DNA of 64,000 bases from Enterovibrio sp. JCM 19048. Its GTDB lineage: Bacteria > Pseudomonadota > Gammaproteobacteria > Enterobacterales > Vibrionaceae. The stretch's first letter is position 1, and every line of letters starts with the position of its first letter. The stretch lies in assembly GCA_001310415.1 (NCBI GenBank), contig BAXE01000004.1:1-64000 (forward strand). Reading direction: 5' to 3'. Both the position numbers and the translations under genes were made by a program. Positions 20,497-32,226 of this stretch are shown here, in pieces. The notes below the pieces were generated by a model that had not been told where the DNA came from, made no database searches, and was given only the letters and a program-made list of their open reading frames with translations.

Positions 20497-20837
20497 GACA
20501 CGTATCTTCACTTGGCAGAAATGGAGTCCATGATTGGCTCCTGCTCCGTGCGACTGCCATTATTATGACCCTTTACACCCTCTATTTGGTGGGCTTTTTT
20601 GCGTTCGGACCAGAACTGACTTTCCAAAACTGGATCCTGTTCTGGGCACAGACAAGCAACAAAGTATTCACCATGTTGGCACTGATCTGCATCTTGATCC
20701 ACGCATGGATTGGTATGTGGCAAGTGCTTACTGACTACATTAAACCGACCATGATCCGAGCATTCATGCAATTCGGCATTGTGGCGCTGCTGTTTGTCTA
20801 TTTATTGACTGGCTTTTTTGTATTGTGGGGTGTGTAA
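20490..20837 (+). CDS. sdhD: Succinate dehydrogenase membrane anchor subunit
   Basis: 115 residues, three membrane helices, intact. The conserved [13 protein letters not shown] near the start, the [19 protein letters not shown] helix with the haem-ligand His, and the C-terminal [12 protein letters not shown] identify it. sdhA starts at the next base after its stop. Confidence 0.94.
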   Translation: MVGHVSSLGRNGVHDWLLLRATAIIMTLYTLYLVGFFAFGPELTFQNWILFWAQTSNKVFTMLALICILIHAWIGMWQVLTDYIKPTMIRAFMQFGIVALLFVYLLTGFFVLWGV

Positions 20838-22604
20838 GTGAGTATTCCAGTAAGAGAATTCGACGCAATTGTGATTGGTGCGGGCGGTGCAGGTATGCGC
20901 GCTGCACTGCAAATTTCTGAGCAGGGACTGTCTTGCGCGCTGCTGTCTAAAGTATTCCCAACCCGTTCTCACACAGTGTCTGCGCAGGGTGGTATTACCG
21001 TTGCTCTCGGTAACTCCCATGAAGACAACTGGGAATGGCACATGTATGACACCGTTAAAGGGTCTGATTACATCGGTGACCAAAACGCCATTGAGTACAT
21101 GTGTAAAACAGGGCCTCAATCAATCATTGAGCTTGAGAAAAATGGGGCTGCCATTCTCCCGTTTCGAAAACGGCAGTATTTACCAGCGCCCGTTTGGTGG
21201 TCAATCAAAAGCCTTTGGTGGCGAGCAGGCTGCACGAACTGCAGCGGCAGCTGACCGTACCGGTCACGCGCTGCTACACACCCTCTACCAGCAGAACATC
21301 AAGAATAAAACCACTATCTTCTCTGAGTGGTACGCGCTGGATTTGGTGAAAAACCAGGATGGTGCAGTGGTTGGTGCAACAGCAATGTGCATGGAAAGTG
21401 GCGAGATTTGCTACTTCAAAGCCAAAGCGACGGTACTGGCGACAGGTGGCGCGGGTCGTATCTATCAATCCACTACCAACGCGCACATCAACACCGGTGA
21501 CGGCGTGGGCATGGCGTTGCGTGCTGGCGTACCTATGCAAGACATGGAAATGTGGCAATTCCACCCGACAGGTATTGCCGGTGCAGGTGTACTGGTGACT
21601 GAAGGCTGTCGCGGCGAAGGTGGTTATCTTCTTAATAAAGACGGCGAACGATTCATGGAGCGCTACGCGCCAAACGCGAAAGACTGGCTGGTCGTGACGT
21701 GGTTGCCCGCTCAATGATGGTGGAAATCCGTGAAGGTCGTGGTTGTGACGGTCCATGGGGCCCACACATCAAACTGAAACTGGATCACCTAGGTAAAGAT
21801 GTACTTGAAGCGCGTCTGCCGGGCATTCTTGAGCTGTCACGCACCTTTGCACACGTCGATCCTGTCAAAGAGCCAATTCCGGTTATTCCAACCTGTCACT
21901 ACATGATGGGTGGCGTGCCAACACAGGTTTCTGGTCAGGCACTGAAACAAGACGCCAACGGTAATGACATAGAAGTACAAGGTCTGTTTGCATGTGGTGA
22001 GATCGCAAGCGTATCTGTACACGGTGCAAACCGTCTGGGCGGTAACTCGCTGCTCGACCTTGTGGTCTTTGGCCGCGCAACGGGTCTGCACCTGGGTGAA
22101 ACCCTAGCAGCTCAAGTTGAAGCACGTGATGCGTCTGAGTCCGACATTGAAGCGTCTCTGGCTCGTGTGAATCGCTGGAACACAACCCAGAAAGGTGAAG
22201 ATCCGGTTCAAATCCGCAAAGACCTGCAATCATGCATGCAGAACAACTTCTCGGTCTTCCGTGAAGGTGAGGCAATGGCAAAAGGCCTGGAAGAGCTGAA
22301 AGTTATCCGAGAGCGTCTGAAAGAAGCGCGTTTGGATGACACGTCTATGGAGTTCAACACCCAGCGCATCGAGTGTCTGGAGTTGGATAACCTGATGGAA
22401 ACTGCGTTCTCGACTGCAGTAGCTGCAAACTACCGCACAGAGAGCCGTGGTGCGCATGCTCGCTTTGACTTCCAAGATCGTGACGATGCGAACTGGTTGT
22501 GCCACACCATCTACAACCCGGAAACAGAAGCGATGTCCAAGCGTGATGTAAACATGCAGCCTGTTCATCGTGAAGCATTCCCGCCGAAAGCGCGTACTTA
22601 CTAA
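20838..22604 (+). CDS. sdhA: Succinate dehydrogenase flavoprotein subunit (two frameshifts)
   Basis: Oxidises succinate to fumarate with covalent FAD. The FAD dinucleotide loop [13 protein letters not shown] and the flavinylated His in [12 protein letters not shown] are near the N-terminus; [21 protein letters not shown] and [13 protein letters not shown] follow. The frame breaks near 21138 (an extra A makes EKNGAA out of [14 protein letters not shown]) and near 21690 (a base lost before [12 protein letters not shown]). Insertion plus deletion leaves 588 residues, identical to E. coli length. Confidence 0.96.
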
Positions 22605-22619
22605 GGGAGGTAGAAGATT

Positions 22620-23330
22620 ATGAAACTCAATTTTTCTGTATATCGTTACAACCCTGATGTTGATGACGCGCCACACATGAAAGGCTATACGCTGGAAGTG
22701 CCGGACGGCTCAGACATGATGGTGCTCGATGCACTGATCCTGCTGAAAGAGCAAGATCCTACGTTGGCGTTCCGTCGCTCCTGTCGAGAAGGTGTCTGTG
22801 GTTCAGACGGCATCAATATGAACGGTAAGAACGGTCTGGCGTGCATCACACCGCTCTCAGCACTCACTGACAAATCCAGCATTGTGATCCGTCCTTTGCC
22901 TGGCCTGCCAGTAGTACGTGACCTGATTGTAGATATGACTCAGTTCTACCAGAACTATGAGCGTGTTAAACCGTACCTTATTAATGACAGTACACCACCG
23001 GCGCGAGAGAACCTGCAATCTCCGGATGACCGTGCACACCTCGATGGTTTGTACGAGTGCATCATGTGTGCATGTTGCAGCACTTCGTGCCCATCTTTCT
23101 GGTGGAACCCTGACAAATTCGTTGGCCCTGCGGGCTTGTTGGCGGCGTACCGTTGGCTCATCGATAGCCGTGATACTGCAACCGACGAACGTTTATCTGA
23201 TCTGGACGACGCTTTTAGTGTTTTCCGTTGCCATAGTATTATGAACTGTGTAAATGTTTGTCCTAAAGGGTTAAATCCAACGAAAGCAATCGGCCATATT
23301 CGCTCAATGCTATTAAAACGCGCTGTGTAA
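22620..23330 (+). CDS. sdhB: Succinate dehydrogenase iron-sulfur subunit
   Basis: 236 residues, intact, preceded by GGGAGG. The [2Fe-2S] ligands are in CREGVCGSDG plus a later Cys in GLAC, the [4Fe-4S] ligands in CIMCACCSTSCPSFW and the [3Fe-4S] ligands in CHSIMNCVNVCPKGLNP. Passes electrons from SdhA to quinone. Confidence 0.96.
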   Translation: MKLNFSVYRYNPDVDDAPHMKGYTLEVPDGSDMMVLDALILLKEQDPTLAFRRSCREGVCGSDGINMNGKNGLACITPLSALTDKSSIVIRPLPGLPVVRDLIVDMTQFYQNYERVKPYLINDSTPPARENLQSPDDRAHLDGLYECIMCACCSTSCPSFWWNPDKFVGPAGLLAAYRWLIDSRDTATDERLSDLDDAFSVFRCHSIMNCVNVCPKGLNPTKAIGHIRSMLLKRAV

Positions 23331-23361
23331 TATCGGCTTCTGTACCTACAATAACTTAAGA

Positions 23362-23411
23362 TTTAAGCTCCCGGTTTTAGGAGCTTAAAAGGAACGCCGG
23401 TTAACCTCCGG
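23362..23411 (+). repeat. Two RNA hairpins between sdhB and sucA
   Basis: A perfect 10-bp inverted repeat TTTAAGCTCC / GGAGCTTAAA (23362-23371 and 23380-23389, 8-nt loop) is followed by CCGG-ttaacct-CCGG (about 23397-23411). Neither has a T tract, so they look like mRNA processing or stability elements between the sdh and suc parts of the transcript and not like terminators. Confidence 0.6.
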
Positions 23412-23449
23412 TCGTAGCAACATAAAAACTAAGTGGTTAAGGGATAACA

Positions 23450-26259
23450 ATGCAAAATGGCGTGATGAAGGCTTGGATTGAGTCTTCTCATTTGGCTGGC
23501 GCCAATGCAACTTACGTAGAAGATCTCTACGAACTGTACCTCAGTGACCCCGAGTCTGTAGATAGCGAATGGCGAGCAGTATTTGATGGTTTGCCTGTAA
23601 GTAATGGCAACGCACCAGAGCAACCGCACTCAAGAGTTCGTGACTATTTCCGCAGACTTGCAACCGAGACAGCGCATTTCAGTGCCTCAGTCAGTGACCC
23701 CGACGTCGACGCGAAACAGGTTAAAGTTCTTCAACTTATCAATGCCTACCGTTTCCGTGGACATCAACAAGCAAATCTGGACCCTCTTGGTCTTTGGCTA
23801 CGTGATCGCGTGCCAGACCTGGATCCTGCTTATCACAATTTAAACGAAGACGATTTCCAAGAAACCTTCAATGTCGGTTCTTTTGCTATTGGGCAAGAGA
23901 GCATGAAACTCGCTGATCTCTATGACGCACTAACGAAAACGTATTGCGGCGCGATCGGTGCAGAATACATGCACATTACCGATACGGAAGAAAAACGCTG
24001 GATCCAACAGCGTTTAGAGTCCGTAGTGGGTCAACCAAAGTTCTCAAGCGATGAAAAAATTACGTTGCTGGAAGAACTGACAGCGGCTGAAGGTCTCGAG
24101 CGTTATCTGGGAGCAAAGTTCCCGGGTGCGAAGCGCTTCTCGCTTGAAGGCGGTGATGCACTGATCCCAATGGTGAAGGAAATTATTCGCCACTCCGGTG
24201 CAAACGGCGTTCGTGAGGTCGTGGTGGGAATGGCTCACCGTGGTCGTCTGAACATGCTGGTCAACGTACTGGGTAAAAAACCTTCAGAACTGTTTGATGA
24301 GTTTGCCGGCAAGCACGATGAAACCTGGGGTACCGGTGACGTTAAATACCACCAAGGCTTCTCCAGTGACTTTGCAACACCTGGTGGGGATGTTCACCTG
24401 GTGCTGGCATTTAACCCTTCACACCTTGAAATTGTGATCCTGTTGTCATGGGCTCTGTCCGTGCCCGTCAGGATCGCCTTGGTGACAAGAACGGTTCAAA
24501 AGTACTGCCAATCACAATTCACGGTGACTCTGCAATTGCAGGTCAGGGTGTGGTGCAAGAGACGTTCAACATGTCTCAGGCGCGTGGTTACAAAGTGGGT
24601 GGCACCATCCGCATTGTGGTCAACAACCAAGTTGGATTTACAACATCCAACCCGCACGATACCCGCTCGACCCAATACTGTACTGACATCGCGAAAATGG
24701 TGCAGGCTCCGATTTTCCACGTCAATGCAGATGATCCTGAAGCGGTCGCGTTTGTTGCCCGACTAGCACTGGACTACCGCAACGAGTTTAAACGTGATGT
24801 GGTGATTGATCTGGTTTGTTATCGCCGACACGGTCATAACGAAGCAGATGAGCCAAATGCGACTCAGCCTTTGATGTACCAGAAGATCAAGAAACATCCT
24901 ACACCTCGCAAGATCTATGCAGATGTGCTGGATGGCGAAGGTGTTGCCGATTTAGAGAAGGCGACGCTGCTGGTCAACGAATACCGTGATGCCTTGGATC
25001 ACGGCGAGTGTGTGGTGAAAGAATACCGTCCGATGGCACTGCACTCTGTCGACTGGTCTCCTTATCTTGGACATGATTGGACTGTAGAGTGGCCGCATAC
25101 TTTTGATATGCAGCGTTTGGTTGAACTGGGCAAGCGCATTTGTACATACCCGGAAAGCCACAAACTTCACAGCCGCGTTAATAAGCTCTATACCGATCGT
25201 CAGGCCATGGTAAATGGCGAAAAGGCGCTGGATTGGGGTATGGCGGAAACCTTGGCATACGCAACCATCGTCGATGAGAGCAAGCGTATCCGTATTTCAG
25301 GTCAGGATTCTGGCCGTGGTACTTTCTTCCATCGTCACTCTGTACTGCACAACCAGAATGATGCGAGCACCTACATTCCGCTGTCGAATATTCATGACAA
25401 ACAGGGGCCTTTCCAGGTCTTCGATTCCGTCTTGTCAGAAGAAGCCGTACTTGCGTTTGAATACGGTTATGCAACAGCAGAGCCAGGTGGCCTGACCATC
25501 TGGGAAGCGCAGTTTGGTGATTTTGCCAACGGTGCTCAGGTGGTTATCGACCAGTTCATCAGCTCTGGCGAACAAAAGTGGGGCCGTATGTGTGGCCTGA
25601 CAATGTTGTTGCCACACGGCTATGAAGGGCAGGGACCAGAACACTCCTCTGCACGCTTGGAGCGCTACTTGCAGCTTTGCGCTGAGCAAAACATGCAGGT
25701 TATCGTGCCGTCAACACCGGCGCAGGTATACCACATGTTGCGTCGTCAGGTGTTCCGTCCAATGCGCCGTCCTTTGATTGTAATGTCGCCAAAATCCCTG
25801 CTGCGTCATCCTCTGTGTACCTCCACTCTGGACGACCTGGCAAACGGCAATTTCCAACCAGCAATCGGCGAGATCGACGAGCTGGATCCAAAAGCGGTTA
25901 AACGTGTTGTGATGTGTTCAGGCAAGGTTTACTACGATCTGCTTGAAACCCGTCGTAAGGAAGAAATCAAAGACGTCGCCATTGTTCGTATTGAGCAGTT
26001 GTATCCATTCCCGAAAGAGGATTTGCAGGCAGCGATCAGCGAATACGTCAACGCCAAAGACTTTGTATGGTGTCAGGAAGAGCCCCAAAACCAGGGCGCT
26101 TGGTACAGTAGCCAGCACAATTTCCGATTGGCAATCCCGGCAGATGCCACCTTGAGTTACGCAGGCCGTGCGGCTTCAGCGTCGCCGGCGGTTGGTTACA
26201 TGTCGGTACACTTAAAACAACAAAAGGCGTTGATAGAAGACGCGCTTACCCTGAATTAA
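23450..26259 (+). CDS. sucA: 2-oxoglutarate dehydrogenase E1 component (one frameshift)
   Basis: Thiamine-diphosphate E1 subunit of the 2-oxoglutarate dehydrogenase complex. An N-terminal segment for E2 binding (SSHLAGANATYVEDLYELYL) precedes the ThDP core with GMAHRGRLNMLVNV, HGDSAIAGQGVVQE and the C-terminal WCQEEPQNQGAWY. The frame breaks near 24435: HLEIV-NPVVMGSVRARQDRLG needs one more A. Repair gives 936 residues (E. coli 933). Follows sdhB by 119 nt. Confidence 0.96.
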
Positions 26260-26287
26260 GAACTAGAAAGTTAAGGAATTAAACACA

Positions 26288-27498
26288 ATGACAATCGAAA
26301 TTCTGGTTCCCGACCTTCCTGAGTCTGTTGCTGATGCAACAGTCGCGACATGGCACAAGAAACCAGGTGATGCGGTTAGCCGTGACGAAGTGCTGGTAGA
26401 TATTGAAACGGATAAAGTTGTACTGGAAGTTCCTGCACCTGACGACGGTGTTTTGGAAGCCATTCTTGAAGAAGAAGGGGCTACAGTCCTGTCTAAACAG
26501 CTTCTGGCCAAGTTGAAGCCAGGCGCAGTAGCAGGCGAGCCAACGAAAGATGTGCCAGCATCTTCTGAAGCATCTCCGGATAAGCGTCACACCGCTTCTT
26601 TGAGTGAAGAGTCAAACGATGCACTGAGCCTGCGGTTCGTCGTCTTCTGGCTGAAAACGACCTGACTCCAGAGCAAATTAAAGGCACTGGTGTGGGTGGT
26701 CGTATCACCCGTGAAGACGTTGATGCGTTCTTGAAAAACGGTGGCACTAAAGCCGCTGCCCCAGCTGCTGCAAAAGAAGAAGCGCCAGCTCTGGGTCACC
26801 GCAGTGAGAAGCGTGTGCCAATGACACGTCTTCGTAAGCGTGTTGCAGAGCGTCTGCTGGAAGCGAAAAACAGCACGGCGATGTTGACCACGTTCAACGA
26901 AGTGAACATGAAGCCAATCATGGACATTCGTAAGCAATACAAAGATGTATTCGAAGAACGTCACGGTATTCGCCTTGGTTTCATGTCTTTCTACGTGAAA
27001 GCAGTCGTTGAAGCGCTGAAACGCTACCCAGAAGTGAACGCGTCAATTGATGGTGATGACATCGTGTATCACAACTTCTTTGATGTCAGCATGGCGGTGT
27101 CAACGCCTCGTGGTCTGGTAACACCAGTATTGCGTGATTGCGATCGTCTGGGCTTGGCTGAAATTGAAAAAGGCATCAAAGAGCTGGCAATCAAAGGCCG
27201 CGATGGCAAGCTGACCGTTGAGGAGCTTACTGGCGGTAACTTCACCATTACTAATGGTGGTGTGTTTGGTTCACTGATGTCGACACCAATTATCAATCCA
27301 CCGCAAGCCGCAATTCTAGGTATGCACAAAATCCAGGATCGCCCAATGGCGGTTGATGGCAAAGTCGAAATCCTACCGATGATGTACCTTGCTCTTTCAT
27401 ACGACCACCGTTTGATCGACGGACGTGAGTCTGTTGGCTTCCTAGTGACTGTAAAAGAGCTTTTAGAAGACCCAACACGTCTGCTGCTTGACGTTTAA
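26288..27498 (+). CDS. sucB: Dihydrolipoyllysine succinyltransferase, E2 (one frameshift)
   Basis: E2 core of the 2-oxoglutarate dehydrogenase complex. One lipoyl domain (lipoyl Lys in [11 protein letters not shown], near residue 43), a peripheral subunit-binding domain ([21 protein letters not shown]) and the catalytic domain with [15 protein letters not shown]. The frame breaks near 26630, where ALS should continue PAVRRLL; CCC has become CC. Repair gives 403 residues. Confidence 0.96.
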
Positions 27499-27526
27499 TT
27501 AGCAGCTCGGCGTCTGCCGAAAAAAA

Positions 27527-27545
27527 CAGGGGGCTGGAGCCCCTG
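27527..27545 (+). repeat. Hairpin between sucB and sucC
   Basis: CAGGGG-GCTGGAG-CCCCTG is a perfect 6-bp stem; a smaller CGGC/GCCG repeat lies just before it (near 27508-27519) followed by an A tract. No T tract after the main stem, so probably an mRNA stability or processing element inside the suc operon. Confidence 0.5.
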
Positions 27546-27601
27546 TGTGGAAAGCAAAAAAATCAAACCTATAAAACGGAAATAGACACGGATAGAACAT
27601 C

Positions 27602-28766
27602 ATGAATCTGCACGAATATCAGTCAAAACAGCTCTTTGCTGAATACGGACTGCCCGTCTCTGAAGGGTATGCATGCGACACACCTCAGGAAGCCGCAGAA
27701 GCTGCAGCAAAACTGGGTGGTGACAAGTGGGTTGTTAAATGTCAGGTCCACGCAGGTGGCCGTGGTAAAGCCGGCGGCGTTAAGCTGGTAACAACCAAAG
27801 AAGAAATCAAAGAGTTTGCTCAACACTGGCTGGGTAAAAACCTGGTTACTTATCAAACAGACGCGAACGGTCAGCCGGTAAGCAAAATCCTGGTTGAAGA
27901 TTGCACTGATATTGCGAAAGAACTTTACCTGGGTGCGGTTGTTGACCGTGGCTCTCGTCGCGTTGTTTTCATGGCATCAACAGAAGGTGGTGTGGAAATC
28001 GAGAAAGTGGCGGAAGAGACGCCAGAGCTGATCCACAAAGCCGCTATCGATCCATTGGTTGGTCCTCAACCATACCAAGGCCGTCAACTGGCGTTTAAAC
28101 TGGGCCTTCAAGGTGACCAAATCAAGCAATTCACCAAGATTTTCATGGGTATTGCAAAGCTGTTTATCGAGCGTGATGTTGCACTGGTTGAAGTTAACCC
28201 TCTGGTTATTACCGACCAAGGTAACCTGCACTGTCTGGATGCCAAACTGTCTATCGACAGCAACGCGGTATACCGTCAGCCAAAAATCCGTGAAATGCAC
28301 GACCCAACGCAAGATGACCCACGCGAAGCACATGCTGCGCAATGGGAACTGAACTATGTTGCGCTGGATGGCAACATCGGTTGCATGGTAAACGGCGCAG
28401 GCCTTGCAATGGGTACCATGGACATCGTAAACCTGCATGGCGGTAGCCTGCGAACTTCTTGGATGTTGGTGGCGGTGCGACAAAAGAGCGCGTAACAGAA
28501 GCATTCAAAATTATCCTCTCTGACGACAAAGTTAAAGCGGTTCTGGTAAACATCTTTGGCGGTATTGTGCGCTGTGACCTGATCGCAGACGGCATTATCG
28601 GTGCTGTTGAAGAAGTTGGCGTTAAATCCCTGTCGTTGTGCGCCTTGAAGGTAACAACGCGGAGCTTGGCGCGAAGAAACTGGCTGAGTCAGGCCTGAAC
28701 ATTATTGCTGCGACCTCACTGACTGAAGCAGCAGAGAAAGTTGTTGCTGCAGCGGAGGGTAAATAA
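27602..28766 (+). CDS. sucC: Succinyl-CoA synthetase beta subunit (two frameshifts)
   Basis: ATP-grasp subunit that forms ATP or GTP from succinyl-CoA. [39 protein letters not shown] and [10 protein letters not shown] are family hallmarks. Breaks lie near 28452 (GGS should continue [13 protein letters not shown] to CC) and near 28627 (VK should continue [11 protein letters not shown]; an A lost). Repair gives 388 residues, the E. coli length. The stop overlaps the sucD start (TAATG). Confidence 0.96.
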
Positions 28767-29638
28767 TGTCTGTTTTGATCAACAAAGATACCAAAGTCAT
28801 TTGTCAGGGCTTCACCGGTGGTCAGGGTACTTTCCACTCTGAGCAGGCGATTGATTACGGCACACAAATGGTTGGTGGTGTTTCTCCAGGTAAGGGTGGC
28901 ACTACCCACCTTGGTCTGCCGGTGTTTAACACCGTTGCAGAAGCGGTAGAAGCGACTGGCGCGACAGCAACCGTTATCTATGTACCGGCTCCATTCTGTA
29001 AAGATGCGATTCTTGAAGCGATCGACGCAGGTATCGAGCTGATTGTGACTATCACTGAAGGTATCCCAACGCTGGATATGCTGGAAGTGAAAGTGAAGCT
29101 GGATGAAGCTGGCGTTCGCATGATCGGTCCAAACTGCCCGGGCGTTATCACTCCTGGTGAATGTAAGATCGGTATCATGCCGGGTCACATCCACAAGCCA
29201 GGTAAAGTCGGTATCGTATCGCGTTCAGGTACACTGACTTATGAAGCGGTCAAACAAACGACTGATGAAGGTTTTGGCCAATCAACCTGTGTAGGTATCG
29301 GTGGTGACCCAATTCCGGGTTCTAACTTCATCGACATCCTGAAACTGTTCGAAGAAGACCCTGAAACTGAAGCAATTGTGATGATTGGTGAAATCGGTGG
29401 TACCGCGGAAGAAGAAGCAGCTGCGTACATCAAAGATCACGTCACTAAGCCTGTGGTTTCTTATATTGCTGGTGTTACAGCGCCTCCGGGTAAACGCATG
29501 GGTCACGCTGGAGCGATCATTTCCGGTGGTAAAGGTACGGCGGAGGATAAATTCGCAGCACTGGAAGCCGCAGGAGTCACGACGGTGAAAAGCTTGGCTG
29601 ATATCGGCAAGGCACTTCGCCAGCGTACTGGCTGGTAA
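28766..29638 (+). CDS. sucD: Succinyl-CoA synthetase alpha subunit
   Basis: 290 residues, intact. The CoA-binding Rossmann part ([17 protein letters not shown]), [31 protein letters not shown] and the phosphorylated active-site His in [16 protein letters not shown] identify it. Last gene of the sdhCDAB-sucABCD unit, followed by a terminator. Confidence 0.97.
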   Translation: MSVLINKDTKVICQGFTGGQGTFHSEQAIDYGTQMVGGVSPGKGGTTHLGLPVFNTVAEAVEATGATATVIYVPAPFCKDAILEAIDAGIELIVTITEGIPTLDMLEVKVKLDEAGVRMIGPNCPGVITPGECKIGIMPGHIHKPGKVGIVSRSGTLTYEAVKQTTDEGFGQSTCVGIGGDPIPGSNFIDILKLFEEDPETEAIVMIGEIGGTAEEEAAAYIKDHVTKPVVSYIAGVTAPPGKRMGHAGAIISGGKGTAEDKFAALEAAGVTTVKSLADIGKALRQRTGW

Positions 29639-29655
29639 ACATACCGCCCAGATGT

Positions 29656-29686
29656 AAAAAACCGCTCATTGAATGAGCGGTTTTTT
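29656..29686 (+). terminator. Rho-independent terminator after sucD
   Basis: AAAAACCGCTCATT / AATGAGCGGTTTTTT, a long GC-centred stem with a T tract; the A tract on the left lets it also work for the converging znuB. Confidence 0.9.
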
Positions 29687-29703
29687 GTCTCTTCGGGCAG
29701 CGG

Positions 29704-30489
29704 TTAAGCATCCTGTTTACGTAAATGGCTTAAAAAGAACAGCGCACCTGCGGCCACGACGACGGAAGGACCTGCGGGAGTGTCTTCAAACCAGGATAAT
29801 GAAATTCCACCTAGTACGGATAACACACCTATTAGGCTTGCCAGCATCGCCATCTGTTCAGGGCTTTTTGAGAAGCGGCGGGCTGTTGCTGCCGGTATGA
29901 TCATCAGTGATGTGATTATTAGAGCCCCAACAAACTTCATCGCCACGGCAATGACTAACCCCACCAGTAACATAAGGACAAGTTTTAATTTGTCGACATC
30001 GTAACCGTCGACACGCGCCATTTCTTCATTCACCGTAATGGCCAGAAGTGGCGTCCATAGACGGTACAGCAGCAAAGAGACCGCAGCACAGCCTGCGGCA
30101 ATCCATCCAAGATCTGCCGTGGTGACTGACAACAAATCACCGAACAAATATGCCATTAAGTCGACACGCAAATCGTCAACAAAGCTGATACACACTAACC
30201 CCAAAGACAAAGAGGTGTGGGCTATGATGCCGAGCAAGGTATCGGTTGATACTGTGCTCTTACGTTGTAGGCCGACCAAAAGGGCTGCAATCACCAGGCA
30301 GGTCACAATCAGTGCCAGATTAAGGTTGATTTGCAGCATAAAGCCAAGTGCCAAACCCAGCAGCGAACCATGTGCCAGTGTGTCACCGAAGTAGGCCATG
30401 CGACGCCAGACCACAAATGAGCCGAGAGGACCAACAGTAGCTGCGATACAAATACCTGCGAGAAGCGGTATTGCCAGAAATTCAAACAT
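29704..30489 (-). CDS. znuB: Zinc ABC transporter permease ZnuB
   Basis: ABC-3 family permease, 261 residues from ATG 30489 ([20 protein letters not shown]), with about eight membrane helices and the conserved [26 protein letters not shown]. Another in-frame ATG at 30504 would add MERIK. It overlaps the end of znuC by 8 nt, so the two are translationally coupled. Intact. Confidence 0.93.
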   Translation of the reverse strand: MFEFLAIPLLAGICIAATVGPLGSFVVWRRMAYFGDTLAHGSLLGLALGFMLQINLNLALIVTCLVIAALLVGLQRKSTVSTDTLLGIIAHTSLSLGLVCISFVDDLRVDLMAYLFGDLLSVTTADLGWIAAGCAAVSLLLYRLWTPLLAITVNEEMARVDGYDVDKLKLVLMLLVGLVIAVAMKFVGALIITSLMIIPAATARRFSKSPEQMAMLASLIGVLSVLGGISLSWFEDTPAGPSVVVAAGALFFLSHLRKQDA

Positions 30490-31246
30490 CTTTATGCGCT
30501 CCATGTTGGCATGGCCCAACAGGGTGGCCGGATAAGTCGTGGTCGTGGTTATGGTGGTGATGATACAGAGCGAGTTGTTCGCTCTCCCGTCTTCCAAACA
30601 GAGCAACATATTCTGGGTGGGATGAAATGGCTTCGGGCTCGCCGGAACAACAAATATGATGCTGCAGACAAATAACCTCATCCGTTTTTGCCATAACCAG
30701 ATGCAGGTCATGGGATACCATCAGTACGCCGCAATGCAGCATTTCTTTTAGGCGGGCAATCAGACTGTAAAGTTCCAGTTGACCTGCGACATCCACCCCT
30801 TGAACAGGTTCATCAAGAACCAGCAGATCTGGCTTTTTCAGCAACGCACTGGCAAGTAAAACGCGCTGGGTTTCCCCCCGGACAGTATGCATGTTGCTGT
30901 GGAGCAAATGTCTGGCGTTAACCAATTGAAGGGCTTCATCAAGTGTATTGGCATTTGCCAGCGGAGAGAGTTTCAAAAAACGCTCGACGGTGAGTGGCAG
31001 GCTAGGATTCAACTGCAACTTCTGTGGGACATAACCGATCTTAAGTCCTTTGATACGCTCAACCGACCCTTCCGTTGGACGGGTAAGTCCAATCACGGTT
31101 TTTACCAATGTTGATTTACCTGCTCCATTGGGGCCAATCAGCGTTGTGATCTTATTGCGGGACAGTGAGAAAGAGACACGGTCAAGCACGTTTCTTTCGT
31201 CAAATACCACTGAAACGTTGTTAAGCGTAATTAAAGGAGTGGGCAT
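30482..31246 (-). CDS. znuC: Zinc ABC transporter ATPase ZnuC
   Basis: 254 residues. Walker [11 protein letters not shown]-loop YVPQKL, Walker B LLVLDEP and H-loop VSHDLH are present, and the C-terminal tail is His-rich ([12 protein letters not shown]), as in ZnuC. The signature motif, normally LSGGETQR, reads VRGETQR because three bases are missing around 30880-30890 near a run of six G. Because the loss is three, the frame is kept. Probably the same error type seen elsewhere; if real, the ATPase would be impaired. Divergent from znuA around a Zur box. Confidence 0.93.
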   Translation of the reverse strand: MPTPLITLNNVSVVFDERNVLDRVSFSLSRNKITTLIGPNGAGKSTLVKTVIGLTRPTEGSVERIKGLKIGYVPQKLQLNPSLPLTVERFLKLSPLANANTLDEALQLVNARHLLHSNMHTVRGETQRVLLASALLKKPDLLVLDEPVQGVDVAGQLELYSLIARLKEMLHCGVLMVSHDLHLVMAKTDEVICLQHHICCSGEPEAISSHPEYVALFGRRESEQLALYHHHHNHDHDLSGHPVGPCQHGAHKDV

Positions 31247-31270
31247 AATTTGAACACGGTGTTTAAAAAT

Positions 31271-31293
31271 GAAATGTTATAATATAACATTTC
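31271..31293. promoter_or_regulatory. Zur box between znuC and znuA
   Basis: A perfect 23-nt palindrome with arms GAAATGTTATA and TATAACATTTC around one central base. This is the gammaproteobacterial Zur consensus. It lies between the divergent znuCB and znuA and would repress both when zinc is plentiful. Confidence 0.93.
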
Positions 31294-31328
31294 ATGGATT
31301 TTGAAAATGTCGCCAGATGGAACCCATT

Positions 31329-32226
31329 ATGACTGGACTGATTAATCGTCTCATTATTGCCCTATTGTTGACCTTCCCTTTTTACGCTTCGGCAGCACCT
31401 TATCTGGTGACCACTATCAAGCCGATTGGCCTTATTGCAAAGGACATCGCTGGTGACAATGCCACCGTGGATGTGCTGTTGCCGGACAACGCATCCCCAC
31501 ATGACTACTCACTGAAACCCTCTGATGTGAAGAAACTGCGCCAAGCAGACCGGGTATTCTGGGTAGGGCCTGAGATGGAGCTGTTTTTAAGTAACACATT
31601 GGAAAACGCCGACAACGCGGTGAGGTTAACGGACTTCCCTGGCATGCCGGTGCTCTCTTACGATGGCAATGAATCCGATCATGACCATCACGGACATGAT
31701 CATGACCACGAAGGGATTGATGGTCATATCTGGTTGGGGCCGGAGCAAGCCAAAGTGGTTGCCCGTGCTGTATATGAAAACCTAATCCATCTCGATCCTG
31801 AACATAAAGATGCCTATACCGAAAACCTCAACCTGTTTAATGGGCAAGTTGATGACGCATCAACAAAAATAGCGCAGCAGTTGGCTCAATCTCCGAAAGG
31901 GGGTATTTCCTATTTCACGATGCCTACGGCTACTTTGAAAAAAGCTTTGGTCTGAAGCCTCTTGGTCACCTTACTGTCAATCCTGACAGAAAACCGGGAG
32001 CCAAGACCTTAGTGAAAATCCGCAATGCGATCAAAGACGGGCAAGCAAGTTGTGTGTTCAGCGAGCCGCAATATAACCCTGCGATGGTGGAATCATTGGT
32101 CAAAGGTACCAATGTAAACGTTGTATTGTTGGATCCGATGGCGAAAAACCTGACGCTGAAAAAAATCACTATGCAGACTTTCTCAACGCACTGGGTCAAA
32201 GTTATTCCTCGTGCTTTACAAAATGA
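31329..32226 (+). CDS. znuA: Zinc ABC transporter substrate-binding protein ZnuA (two frameshifts)
   Basis: Periplasmic zinc-binding protein. The signal peptide MTGLINRLIIALLLTFPFYASA precedes TTIKPIGLIAKDIAGD, the His ligand in NASPHDYSLKPSD, the His-rich loop SDHDHHGHDHDHEG and GHIWLGPEQA. The frame breaks near 31907 (a G lost in a G run; PKGG should continue YFLFHDAYGYFEKSF) and near 32166 (an A lost in a run of seven; LK should continue with NHYADFLNALGQSY). The true stop is TGA 32224-32226, giving 299 residues. ATG 31329 is preferred for its upstream GGA; 31317 is possible. Confidence 0.94.
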
